Below are positions 9,339 through 17,103 of a DNA stretch of 58,345 nt, one piece after another; the stretch's first letter is position 1; every line of letters starts with the position of its first letter. The stretch covers positions 1-58,345 of the forward strand of contig JAFUMP010000002.1 in the NCBI GenBank assembly GCA_017482685.1, in the 5' to 3' direction. The position numbers and the translations under genes are program-made. The notes beneath the pieces are model-generated. The model worked only from the letters and a program-made list of their open reading frames with translations, did no database searches and had not been told where the DNA came from. The DNA is from a bacterium (GTDB lineage Bacteria > Cyanobacteriota > Vampirovibrionia > Gastranaerophilales > Gastranaerophilaceae).

Positions 9339-9618
9339 AGCAACAATTAATCGAATCAATGGTCAAAAAGGTGGCAGACCAAAACAAGACTCAAATATAC
9401 GCATAGAATTACCAAATATAGACTTAGTAATTCTCACCCCAATTCAGTATAGCTCATTATTAGAAAAATATGGTTATGAACTTTTAGAAAAAGCTCTACA
9501 TATTCTTGATAATTGGTTAAAATCGGGAAGCAAATATGCTGTTAAATACGTTGGCAAGAATAATTATGCACATTTTCGTGCAGATGGGTGGGTTGTAAAT
9601 GAAGCAAAGCGAAGCTAG
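9325..9618 (+). CDS. small GGRPK-motif protein, phage replication-like
   Basis: This 97 aa protein begins at ATG 9325, 7 nt after AAGGAG. An ATG at 9319 is only 1 nt from it and so is unlikely. It contains INGQKGGRPK near the N-terminus, and a helical end with LDNWLKSGSKYA, followed by a tryptophan segment. That end resembles the short C-terminal motif seen in some phage replisome-organiser proteins, but the match is weak. It overlaps the upstream gene and ends in a terminator hairpin. Confidence 0.6.
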   Translation: MNHSKATINRINGQKGGRPKQDSNIRIELPNIDLVILTPIQYSSLLEKYGYELLEKALHILDNWLKSGSKYAVKYVGKNNYAHFRADGWVVNEAKRS

Positions 9619-9640
9619 GCATTTGCTTAGCTTCTTTTTG
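9611..9640 (+). terminator. terminator of the 9117-9618 cassette
   Basis: GAAGCTA (9611-9617) pairs with TAGCTTC (9628-9634), followed by TTTTTG. The stem starts inside the last codons of the gene ending at 9618. Confidence 0.75.
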
Positions 9641-9656
9641 TTCTTATAAAAAAAGG

Positions 9657-9682
9657 ACACCTACTTGAAATCAAGCAGGTGT
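9657..9682 (-). terminator. flagellin terminator
   Basis: ACACCT and CTTGA on one side pair with TCAAG and AGGTGT on the other, with a single internal mismatch. On the minus strand the stem is followed by CCTTTTTTTATAA. It lies 33 nt after the flagellin stop. Confidence 0.8.
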
Positions 9683-9714
9683 ATTGAAAGGACATTTTTA
9701 TTAGTCTTAAATTA

Positions 9715-10839
9715 TTACAATAAATTTAATGCAATTTGTGGCATTTGGTTTGCAGTTGACAACAATGTTGCCGTAGATTGCTGTAGAATCTGATATTTAA
9801 TATAATTTGAAGATTCTGTTGCAACGTCTGCATCTTTCAATGTTGAAATTGATTGAGTTAAGCTTTCTCTTTGAACATCAGTAGATTCAATAGCTGATTC
9901 TAATCTGTTCATAAACGCACCAATTTCAGTAACCCTTAATGAGACATTGTCAATAGCCTTGTCTATGTTATTAATAAATTCTCTTGCAGATGCATCATTT
10001 CTATAGATTGCAGTACACATTTCATCAATAGTAAAGCTTTTACCAGCGACTAGCGTTGCACTATATACACCTGTACCACCAGTAAATTCAATAGTTCCAT
10101 TTTCAGCCAATGCTGCAGCCAAAGCAGAAGCATAGTAACCATCTTTATATTGAATGTTACCATTTCTATCTAAAACAGGTTTACCATCCGCACCTACTTC
10201 TCTAGCTCTGTGAGTATATATATCTGACTGAGTTGCACTTGCTCTTAAATCTAAATACCCTGGCTCTCTTTTTGTCGAATTTGCAGCTGTCTTAAATCCC
10301 ATGATTGTAGTTGTTTCTGCACTTTCAAACAAGAATTTATCCATAGTAATGATACAATTTTTATCAGAATATAGACCTACTTGAAGAATTATATCTTCAG
10401 TTCTTGAACCATCAAGCAAATAAGTATCATTAAAATCAGTAACGCTACATAGACGATTAATCTCTTCCATACGTTGAACTACTTCAGTTCTAATTGCATC
10501 CAAAGATGCCGAACCATAAGTTCCGTTTGCAGCTTGCATAGTCAAGTCACGTATTCTTTGTAAATATTCATTCAAGATATCCAAAACACCTTCTTGTGTT
10601 GTTAGCATATCTAAGCCCATAGAAGCATTGGTTTCAATAACGTCATAGCCGTTAATTTTTGCTTGCATCCCTTCTACAACAGAATAACCTGCCGCATCAT
10701 CCTTACCAGAGTTTATCTTGAAACCAGTAGATAACCTCTCCATTGCTGCGTTCATACCAGTAGTGGCATCACGTAAATACTTTTGAGCAATAAGGGATGA
10801 CAAATTCGTGTTAATTGTAATTGTTGAAGTTGACCCCAT
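9715..10839 (-). CDS. fliC: flagellin
   Basis: This 374 aa flagellar filament protein has the conserved N-terminal D0/D1 helices (ITINTNLSSLIAQKYL, then AMERLSTGFKINSGKDDAAG) and the C-terminal D1/D0 helices (DADVATESSNYIKYQILQQS, then NQMPQIALNLL). The middle of about 130 residues is variable. AAAGGA precedes the ATG. Expression from a sigma-28 promoter is indicated by the upstream boxes. No other flagellar structural gene is in the window. It would be exported through the flagellar type III apparatus, so no signal peptide is expected. Confidence 0.95.
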   Translation of the reverse strand: MGSTSTITINTNLSSLIAQKYLRDATTGMNAAMERLSTGFKINSGKDDAAGYSVVEGMQAKINGYDVIETNASMGLDMLTTQEGVLDILNEYLQRIRDLTMQAANGTYGSASLDAIRTEVVQRMEEINRLCSVTDFNDTYLLDGSRTEDIILQVGLYSDKNCIITMDKFLFESAETTTIMGFKTAANSTKREPGYLDLRASATQSDIYTHRAREVGADGKPVLDRNGNIQYKDGYYASALAAALAENGTIEFTGGTGVYSATLVAGKSFTIDEMCTAIYRNDASAREFINNIDKAIDNVSLRVTEIGAFMNRLESAIESTDVQRESLTQSISTLKDADVATESSNYIKYQILQQSTATLLSTANQMPQIALNLL

Positions 10840-10873
10840 AATAATGTTCCTTTCAAATTTCCTTTCACTATGT

Positions 10874-10900
10874 ATTACGGCAGAAAAATATTAGACTTTA
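10874..10900 (-). promoter_or_regulatory. sigma-28 (FliA) promoter of flagellin
   Basis: On the minus strand TAAAGTCT (10893-10900), an 11-nt spacer, then GCCGTAAT (10874-10881) closely matches the sigma-28 consensus TAAAGTTT-N11-GCCGATAA. It is about 35 nt before the start codon. Confidence 0.85.
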
Positions 10901-10916
10901 CAACTTTAGTTATAGA
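10900..10916. promoter_or_regulatory. operator-like motif copy 1
   Basis: ACAACTTTAGTTATAGA overlaps the upstream edge of the sigma-28 promoter. A nearly identical motif lies at 11015, differing only at two central bases. It is part of an imperfect palindrome around AACT...AGTT. Confidence 0.45.
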
Positions 10917-11014
10917 ATCCTCCATATAGAGGAGAAACCTATCTGTAACCCTTTAAAATCGAGGATTTTATTTTTCAAAATTTATCTTAAATTCACTTCA
11001 ACATGTATTTATCT

Positions 11015-11031
11015 ACAACTAAAGTTATAGA
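11015..11031. promoter_or_regulatory. operator-like motif copy 2
   Basis: ACAACTAAAGTTATAGA lies within a near-palindrome bounded by TCTA and TAGA, about 80 nt before the rubrerythrin gene and next to a possible -10 (GATAAT). It may regulate the rubrerythrin promoter and pair with copy 1. Confidence 0.45.
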
Positions 11032-11095
11032 TAATTGGAGAATAAATTTTCCATAAATTAAAGTAATAATATCAATACAAAAAGGAGATTTTATC

Positions 11096-11668
11096 ATGAA
11101 ATTAGAACAATCAGAAACTTTACAGTGTTTAATAAACGCTTTTGCAGGCGAATCACAAGCAAGAAATAGATACACTTTTTATGCAAAACAAGCAAAAAAA
11201 GATGGTTATGAACATATTTCACAAGTTTTTTTAGATACCGCAGAAAATGAAAAAGAACATGCCAAACTTTTTTATAAACACATACCGTCAGACAAACATT
11301 GGAAAGTTAATGCAGAGTATCCATTCTTCTTAGGCAATACTTGCGAAAATCTATTTGCTGCAGCAGAAGGTGAAAGAGAAGAATGGGAATATATCTATAA
11401 ACATGGTGCAAGAATTGCACAAGAGGAAGGGTTTGATGAAATATCAAAACTTTTTGCTGGAATTTTAGAAATAGAAAAGCGCCATTCTCATAGATTTGAA
11501 ACCCTAGCAGAGCAACTTAAACTTGATAGCTTTTTTAGTAAAACAGAGAATACTCAATGGCTTTGCAGAAAATGTGGTCATGTTCAGATTTCCCAATGCG
11601 CACCAAAAATCTGTCCTGTTTGCACACATCCACAAAGTTATTTTGAAATTTTTGTCGAAAAATTTTAA
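11096..11668 (+). CDS. rbr: rubrerythrin
   Basis: This 190 aa cytosolic NADH-linked peroxide reductase protects anaerobes. The N-terminal ferritin-like diiron domain carries ExxARxxY-type ligands (FAGESQARNRY) and ENEKEHAK. A second pair of ligand motifs is EAxx-like EEGFDEISKLF and EIEKRH. The C-terminal rubredoxin domain has CRKCGH and CPVCTHP, four cysteines for one iron. AAAAGGAG precedes the ATG. It overlaps the end of the convergent DUF4127 gene by 4 nt. Confidence 0.94.
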   Translation: MKLEQSETLQCLINAFAGESQARNRYTFYAKQAKKDGYEHISQVFLDTAENEKEHAKLFYKHIPSDKHWKVNAEYPFFLGNTCENLFAAAEGEREEWEYIYKHGARIAQEEGFDEISKLFAGILEIEKRHSHRFETLAEQLKLDSFFSKTENTQWLCRKCGHVQISQCAPKICPVCTHPQSYFEIFVEKF

Positions 11669-12993
11669 TCAATAACAACTTCAATTTCAAATTTTCTTTT
11701 CCAAGGATAAATATATTTAATAGAATCTTGAATATCATAATCAAAAATTTCTATAAGTCTTTCTTCATAGCTTTTAATTAAATTTGAAATATCACATGGT
11801 TCTTGTATTTGCCCTCTTATATTTGCCTGATAGGCCCAGTCATCTAAAAAACGAATTATTTGCAACTTTTTAAAAGCATGCTCATTATATTTTAAAGCTT
11901 CAAATCTTACTTTTAGCACAGCTAACAAACTTCCTAATGTGTTTGCAGATGTGTTCCAAGCTGAATAACCATAAAATTTATCTAAATCTATCTTTGGTAA
12001 TAATTTTTCTACTAAAACATTTTCAGCCCCATTTGCATAACGAACATCTGCTACACAATACAATTTATTCGGAGGTAAAAAATCACCCTTAAAGCTTCCT
12101 TGAGTTGGCCAATTCATAACTAATTCACCTTGTTTATCTACAAAATTATTTACAACAAGCACAACATCAGCTTCCTCTTGCGAGTTTACTACATTAAACC
12201 CACCTAACTCAAGCTGACCTAAAACAGATTTTTCTATAGAAACATCTTCGTAATTTGATATTAAATCTTTACAATCAGGCTCAGTATATTTAACAAAAAC
12301 TTTTATTTCTTTTTCTAACGCTTTGGCTAATAAAGTTAAAGGGATTTCATCAGCCCCTGTTTTTGTTTTCCCCCCTAAAGCTTCTAACTCTTTTGCCTCA
12401 TCCACATTAAATCCAAACTCAGCACAATCATCTTTTGAAAATATTAATGTATTAAAAAAGCCTTCTTTTTGCCATTCAAGGTAAAGTTTATTAATTTCAA
12501 AATTACGATTCCTAGTCGCTAAATAATCATCTAATATTTCTTGAGGAATATTTGAGCTATTAATTCCACCTGAATAAGAATATTCAAAAATCTTCTTTCC
12601 ATAATCTTTCCAATATTCTTTTTCCTCTTCATTATAATTATTATTAGAAATCCTCATAATACTAGAAAAAGCATAAATTTTAGCATCTTTTTCTATTAAT
12701 ATCTTTTTTAATTTATTAATTCGAATTTTTATTTCATCAAAACTTTCATTTGAACGTCGTGAAGGAATAAGTCCACCATAAGCAATCGTGTCTAAAGATA
12801 AAATAACAACATCACACTTAGGAGCATTTTTTAACCAATCAAAAAGAGCATCTATATCTGCATTTCTGTTCAAATCACCTAAATACGACCTAGGTGGCAT
12901 AAATAACTCTATTGACTCATCAATTGAGGCGATATCTTTCACTAAATTATAACAGACTGGACGATTATCAATTGGCAAAAAACAAATTCTCAT
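11665..12993 (-). CDS. DUF4127 family protein
   Basis: This 442 aa protein starts MRICFLPIDNRPVCYNL, the family's typical N-terminal strand and DxRP motif. It continues with MPPRSYLGDLNRNADI and VVILSLDTIAYGGLIPSRRS, all characteristic of DUF4127. There is no signal peptide. The biochemical role of the family is not established. There is no Shine-Dalgarno sequence; TAAAAT sits exactly 6 nt before the ATG on the minus strand. A bidirectional hairpin separates it from pilT, so it must have its own promoter. Confidence 0.85.
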   Translation of the reverse strand: MRICFLPIDNRPVCYNLVKDIASIDESIELFMPPRSYLGDLNRNADIDALFDWLKNAPKCDVVILSLDTIAYGGLIPSRRSNESFDEIKIRINKLKKILIEKDAKIYAFSSIMRISNNNYNEEEKEYWKDYGKKIFEYSYSGGINSSNIPQEILDDYLATRNRNFEINKLYLEWQKEGFFNTLIFSKDDCAEFGFNVDEAKELEALGGKTKTGADEIPLTLLAKALEKEIKVFVKYTEPDCKDLISNYEDVSIEKSVLGQLELGGFNVVNSQEEADVVLVVNNFVDKQGELVMNWPTQGSFKGDFLPPNKLYCVADVRYANGAENVLVEKLLPKIDLDKFYGYSAWNTSANTLGSLLAVLKVRFEALKYNEHAFKKLQIIRFLDDWAYQANIRGQIQEPCDISNLIKSYEERLIEIFDYDIQDSIKYIYPWKRKFEIEVVID

Positions 12994-12999
12994 AATTTA

Positions 13000-13005
13000 A
13001 TTTTA
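13000..13005 (-). promoter_or_regulatory. -10 box giving a leaderless DUF4127 mRNA
   Basis: TAAAAT on the minus strand, then 6 nt, then ATG (12993). The terminator hairpin lies immediately upstream, so transcription must start here. A weak -35 (TTGTGG) is 17 bp away. Confidence 0.6.
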
Positions 13006-13014
13006 CAATAAAAA

Positions 13015-13039
13015 AGCGGTTTCCACAATGGAAACCGCT
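13015..13039. terminator. bidirectional terminator after pilT
   Basis: AGCGGTTTCCA (13015-13025) and TGGAAACCGCT (13029-13039) form an 11-bp stem flanked by AAAAA on the left and TTTTTT on the right. On the minus strand it ends pilT transcription. Confidence 0.88.
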
Positions 13040-13057
13040 TTTTTATTACTATAATTA

Positions 13058-14128
13058 TTAAGAATTTTGTAATCCACGTTTGAATTCTTCAGGACGACTT
13101 GAACGAGCAAGCGCATCTTCTAACGTAATTTTCTTTTTCATATACAAATCTCTTAATGACATTTCAAGAGTCTGCATACCAAATCCAGAATTTGTCTGAA
13201 TTGTTGAATAAATTTGAGCAGCTTTCGCTTCACGAATCAAGTTCGCAATTGCAGGAATTACTAACATAACCTCTTGAGCCATTACACGACCACTCTTAGA
13301 ACCATCTGCTTGTAAAAGTGGCAATAAAGTTTGTGAAAATACAGCGACTAAAGAGTTTGAAAGCTGAACACGAACTTGTTGTTGCTGACCTTCTGGGAAT
13401 ACGTCAATAATACGGTCAATTGTTTGAGAAGCTGAAGAAGTATGCAAAGTACCAAATACTAAGTGACCAGTTTCAGCTGCAGTAAGCGCTAATCTAATAG
13501 TATCTAAATCACGCATCTCACCAACAAGAATGATATCTGGATCTTCACGAAGCGCTGCCTTAAGTGCATTAGCGAAACTTCTTGTATCTTGCCCCAATTC
13601 TCTTTGGTGAATAATAGATCTCTTTGACGGGTGAATAAACTCAATAGGGTCTTCAATCGTCAAAATGTGTTCTGAACGAGTTTCATTAATATAGTTAATC
13701 ATTGCTGCCAATGTAGTTGATTTACCAGAACCTGTTGGACCAGTTACTAACACCAATCCTCTTGGTTTTTCAGCAATTTTTCTAACTGTATCAGATAAAC
13801 CGAGCTCTTTAAAAGAAGGCACTTTAGAAGCAATTACACGAAACGCCGCAGCATAATTTCCTCTATCTTTATAAATATTAACCCTGAAACGACTTAGGCC
13901 TTGTACTCCATAAGAAAAGTCAAGCTCCCAATCTTGTTCTAGTTTACGTCTTTGTTCTTTATTAAGCATTGGGAATAAAAGCAATTCCACTTCTTCAGGT
14001 TTCAAAGCTGGCACATCCATTCTTTGAAGCTGGCCATCAATACGTACAACTGGTGGTAAACCAGCAGAAATATGTAAGTCTGAACCTCTTTGCTTAACAA
14101 CTACTTCCAAATATTTTTCTATAAGCAT
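13058..14128 (-). CDS. pilT: type IV pilus retraction ATPase
   Basis: This 356 aa hexameric secretion-type ATPase powers pilus retraction and twitching at the inner membrane. It has the N-terminal SDLHISAGLPPVVRIDG domain, Walker A GPTGSGKSTT, an Asp box (EDPIEF), Walker B (DPDIILVGEMRD) and a His box (TGHLVFGTLHTSSA). Length and motif order match PilT rather than PilB. AGAGGG precedes the ATG. No pilin genes are in the window. Confidence 0.93.
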   Translation of the reverse strand: MLIEKYLEVVVKQRGSDLHISAGLPPVVRIDGQLQRMDVPALKPEEVELLLFPMLNKEQRRKLEQDWELDFSYGVQGLSRFRVNIYKDRGNYAAAFRVIASKVPSFKELGLSDTVRKIAEKPRGLVLVTGPTGSGKSTTLAAMINYINETRSEHILTIEDPIEFIHPSKRSIIHQRELGQDTRSFANALKAALREDPDIILVGEMRDLDTIRLALTAAETGHLVFGTLHTSSASQTIDRIIDVFPEGQQQQVRVQLSNSLVAVFSQTLLPLLQADGSKSGRVMAQEVMLVIPAIANLIREAKAAQIYSTIQTNSGFGMQTLEMSLRDLYMKKKITLEDALARSSRPEEFKRGLQNS

Positions 14129-14211
14129 TTAAAAAGCCCTCTTTTTGCGCACTATAACACAAAATTATATTAACATAATTTATAAACCTTGTAAAGATTT
14201 ATTAACAAATT

Positions 14212-15576
14212 TTATTTTGCTAAAAATTCATTAATTGATTTTGCAGCTTTTTTACCAGCCCCCATTGCATTAATAGCATTTGAAGCTCCTACTGGTGCAA
14301 CATCACCACCAGCAAAGATTGTTGGAATTGATGTTTCACGAGTTATTTCATCAACAACAAAATACCCTCTTCTATCTGTATCGAATTCTAATCCATCAGC
14401 ACTTGCAGATTTCTGTATAATTGGATTTGGCCCAGTACCAAGCGCAACAATCACAGAATCAACATCTAAATCAGAATACCTTCCTGTTCCTACTGGACTT
14501 CTTCTACCAGATTCATCAGGTTCACCAAGTTCCATTATTTCAAATCTCATGCCTGCAACATAACCATCTTTTTCAAGAATTTCTGCAGGTGCATGTAAGA
14601 AAATAAAATGTACACCTTCTTCTTTAGCATGTCTTATTTCTTCCAAACGGGCTGGCAATTCTGGTTCTGTACGTCTATATACTATATAAACAGTTTCAAA
14701 CCCAACACGAACAGCGGTTCTTGCTGCATCCATAGCAACATTGCCACCACCAATTACAGCAACCGCTTTGCCAACTTTTAGCGGTGTTGGAGTTGTTTCT
14801 TCATTTGCTTGCATAAGATTAACACGAGTTAAAAACTCATTTGCTGAAAATACCCCATTTAAATTCTCTCCTGGTATATTCATCATTTTTGGAAGCCCAG
14901 CACCAGAGCAAATAAATATAGCATCAAACCCGTCTTCTTGAAGTTGTTTTAGCGTTATTGATTTACCAACAATAACATTTTTTTCAAACTTAACTCCCAT
15001 TTCTTTAAGGTTTGTAATTTCTCTATCCAAAACCGTTCTAGGAAGCCTAAATGGAGGAATTCCATATCTTAAAACACCACCAAAATTATGTAATGCTTCA
15101 AAAATAACGACTTCATGACCAGCTTTTCTCAAATCAGCAGCTGCAGTAATCCCAGCACAACCAGAACCAACAATCGCAACCTTTTTTCCTGAAGGAACAA
15201 TCTCTGCCTTTTTAGCCGAAGTATTATCCCCAACATATCTTTCTAAAGCTCCAATTGCAATAGCTTCACCTTTAATTCCTAAAACACAATTCCCTTCACA
15301 TTGACGTTCTTGAGGACAAACTCGACCACAAACAGAAGGTAGCATGCTAGTTTCACGAATTATATCACCAGCTTTTTCTAAATCATCTTCTTTAAGCGCT
15401 TTTATAAAATCTGGAATTTGAATATTAACAGGACAGCCTTTTACGCATCTAGGATTTTTACAATTTAAACACCTGCTTGCCTCAGCCTTCACCTGATCAG
15501 CTGTTAAATTTTCTTCAACAGCATCAAAATTATTTCTACGTTGAATTTTATCCTGTTCTACTGGTCTTTGTCTCAT
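14212..15576 (-). CDS. gltD: glutamate synthase small subunit / NADPH-dependent oxidoreductase
   Basis: This 454 aa flavoprotein supplies electrons from NADPH, typically to GltB to make glutamate. The N-terminal iron-sulfur domain has CLNCKNPRCVKGCP and CGRVCPQERQCEGNC. A FAD-binding GSGCAGITAA and a second NAD(P)H-binding GGGNVAMDAAR follow. GGAGGG precedes the ATG. GltB is not adjacent, so a role as a stand-alone GltA-like homotetrameric synthase or as the NfnB-type subunit is possible. Confidence 0.85.
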   Translation of the reverse strand: MRQRPVEQDKIQRRNNFDAVEENLTADQVKAEASRCLNCKNPRCVKGCPVNIQIPDFIKALKEDDLEKAGDIIRETSMLPSVCGRVCPQERQCEGNCVLGIKGEAIAIGALERYVGDNTSAKKAEIVPSGKKVAIVGSGCAGITAAADLRKAGHEVVIFEALHNFGGVLRYGIPPFRLPRTVLDREITNLKEMGVKFEKNVIVGKSITLKQLQEDGFDAIFICSGAGLPKMMNIPGENLNGVFSANEFLTRVNLMQANEETTPTPLKVGKAVAVIGGGNVAMDAARTAVRVGFETVYIVYRRTEPELPARLEEIRHAKEEGVHFIFLHAPAEILEKDGYVAGMRFEIMELGEPDESGRRSPVGTGRYSDLDVDSVIVALGTGPNPIIQKSASADGLEFDTDRRGYFVVDEITRETSIPTIFAGGDVAPVGASNAINAMGAGKKAAKSINEFLAK

Positions 15577-15662
15577 ATTTCGCCCTCCGTTAGCTATTTA
15601 TCAAAGTATACCAAAAACAAATACAAAGGTGTAGGTATAATAAAACTTCGAAAAGGCAAAAT

Positions 15663-15690
15663 TTACATAATATATGTTATGGGTACTATT
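15663..15690 (+). repeat. inverted repeat, left copy (28 bp)
   Basis: A 28-bp sequence starting TTACATAATATATG and ending GGGTACTATT. The reverse complement of 15860-15887 matches it at 27 of 28 positions. The 169 bp between the copies is AT-rich and noncoding. Confidence 0.85.
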
Positions 15691-15780
15691 CATAACGGCA
15701 TATTTTTGAAAAACTTTAATATTTTTGAATATATTGTTACAATTTTTTACATTTGTTTTCTTTCTCCTGAAAAAAGAGAT

Positions 15781-15786
15781 TATAAT
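15781..15786 (+). promoter_or_regulatory. possible -10 inside the inverted-repeat element
   Basis: TATAAT facing the plus-strand gene at 15927, located between the two inverted repeats. No good -35 is visible. Inversion of the segment would turn it toward gltD. Confidence 0.3.
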
Positions 15787-15859
15787 TGAATTTTCTTTTC
15801 TTTTTATTAATTAAAATTCTAGCTTTAAGCCTAAATTTTTAATCAAATAAGATCTCATC

Positions 15860-15887
15860 AATAGTACCCATAACATATATTACGTAA
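15860..15887 (-). repeat. inverted repeat, right copy (28 bp)
   Basis: The partner of 15663-15690, with a single mismatch (G for A in the outer TTACRTAA end). It lies 39 bp before the ATG of the 15927 gene. The pair could be a MITE-like element or an invertible segment. Confidence 0.85.
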
Positions 15888-15926
15888 ACCCAAATAGAAA
15901 GTTAGTAACAAAAAGGAGTAACACTT

Positions 15927-17030
15927 ATGGTAGATTTTAGCAACGTATCACAAGACTTAGCTAGTCGTATTCAAAAAATTATGCAGATTGATGGAGAAGA
16001 AGGACCTAATGCAGAGAAAATCAATAGTCGAGAGGAGTACAATCAGTTAGCTCAATTACTTTCAGGAGACAATAAAGTTACAGGAAAAGAAAAAATCTTT
16101 GTTGAAGGATTAATGGCAGACTATGAAGAAGAATACATGGTAAGTAAAGGTGTAAAAGACAGAGTCCTTGATATTATTAAATTTGGAGACTCTAAAAAAG
16201 CTGATGACAAAGCTGAATTGAATCAATTAAAAGATTATAAAAAAACAGATGGACTTACAAAAGAAGAAAAAAACTGGATTAAAAGAATTATTAATGGACG
16301 CAACGTAAAGATAGATACTACAGAAGCAAATGAGGTAGTTGAAGCTCAAAAAGGCAATAACAACAATTCATCTGAGAAAATTTCCCCAAAAGAAGCTCCA
16401 AAAGCAGAGCCTAAAACTAATCAAGAAACTGAACCAGCTTCACAATCAAAAACTAAATCCTCTCAAAAAGTAGAGGTAAATAATGAATATGCACCAACTT
16501 ATACCTTAAATAATAATAAACAAGTTAGAATTGGCGAAAATCAAATTAATATAAAAAATCATACTGGAACTATTAATATTTATACAGATAGCGATAAGGC
16601 TACAAATAAAAATACGTTACCTAAAGAAAGCTCTAAAGCGGGTTTAGATCAAGCATTACTAGATTCTTTAGCTAATCAAATCTTTGATGCAATAGATGGT
16701 GTTGGAACAAAAGAGCTACAATTAAACACTGCCTTAAAAAGTATTACTAAAGAAAATATTTTAGAATTATTGACAACATATAACGCTAAGCATTCTGATA
16801 TGTTTGAAGCTATTCTTGGCGATTTAAGTGGTATTGATTATACTATGGCTGCAGATTTACTAAAGAATGCTTTAGTAGATAGAGCTCAAGGAACTGATGT
16901 TACAGATCAAATTAGTGAACAAAAAGGTATAATCAATCACGAATTAAAAAGTGGAGTCAGAAGTGATGAAACTATTGTTAAAGCTTTAAATGAAATGGCA
17001 AGACTTATAAGACAAGAAGAATCAAAATAG
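15927..17030 (+). CDS. hypothetical multi-domain cytosolic protein
   Basis: This 367 aa protein is not recognised. Residues 1-120 are charged and helical with two similar blocks (NSREEYNQLAQLLSGDNKVTG and LNQLKDYKKTDGLTKEEKN), each a helix-loop pattern like a degenerate EF-hand repeat. Residues about 135-185 are low-complexity K/E/P/S/T linker. The C-terminal 130 residues (IFDAIDGVGTKELQLNTAL, then LELLTTYNAKHSDMF) are predicted helices that superficially resemble an annexin-type repeat. AAAAGGAG precedes the ATG. It has no signal peptide. Confidence 0.65.
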   Translation: MVDFSNVSQDLASRIQKIMQIDGEEGPNAEKINSREEYNQLAQLLSGDNKVTGKEKIFVEGLMADYEEEYMVSKGVKDRVLDIIKFGDSKKADDKAELNQLKDYKKTDGLTKEEKNWIKRIINGRNVKIDTTEANEVVEAQKGNNNNSSEKISPKEAPKAEPKTNQETEPASQSKTKSSQKVEVNNEYAPTYTLNNNKQVRIGENQINIKNHTGTINIYTDSDKATNKNTLPKESSKAGLDQALLDSLANQIFDAIDGVGTKELQLNTALKSITKENILELLTTYNAKHSDMFEAILGDLSGIDYTMAADLLKNALVDRAQGTDVTDQISEQKGIINHELKSGVRSDETIVKALNEMARLIRQEESK

Positions 17031-17038
17031 TAAATAAC

Positions 17039-17076
17039 AAAAGACGGATAATTAAAATTTAATCATCCGTCTTTTG
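17039..17076 (+). terminator. terminator between 15927 gene and wecB
   Basis: AAGACGGAT (17041-17049) pairs with ATCCGTCTT (17065-17073) and is followed by TT. It ends the upstream gene, which means wecB must be transcribed from its own promoter. Confidence 0.8.
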
Positions 17077-17091
17077 TTATAAATTTTGTAG

Positions 17092-17097
17092 TATAAT
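17092..17097 (+). promoter_or_regulatory. -10 box giving a leaderless wecB mRNA
   Basis: A consensus TATAAT, 6 nt, then ATG (17104). There is no ribosome binding site, and a terminator is just upstream. The -35 is weak. Confidence 0.6.
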
Positions 17098-17103
17098 AAT
17101 CTT

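Noticed and set aside
15541-15789. Plus-strand 82 aa ORF across the gltD start
   Set aside because: It runs through the gltD 5' end and the inverted repeat, and has no ribosome binding site or sensible composition.
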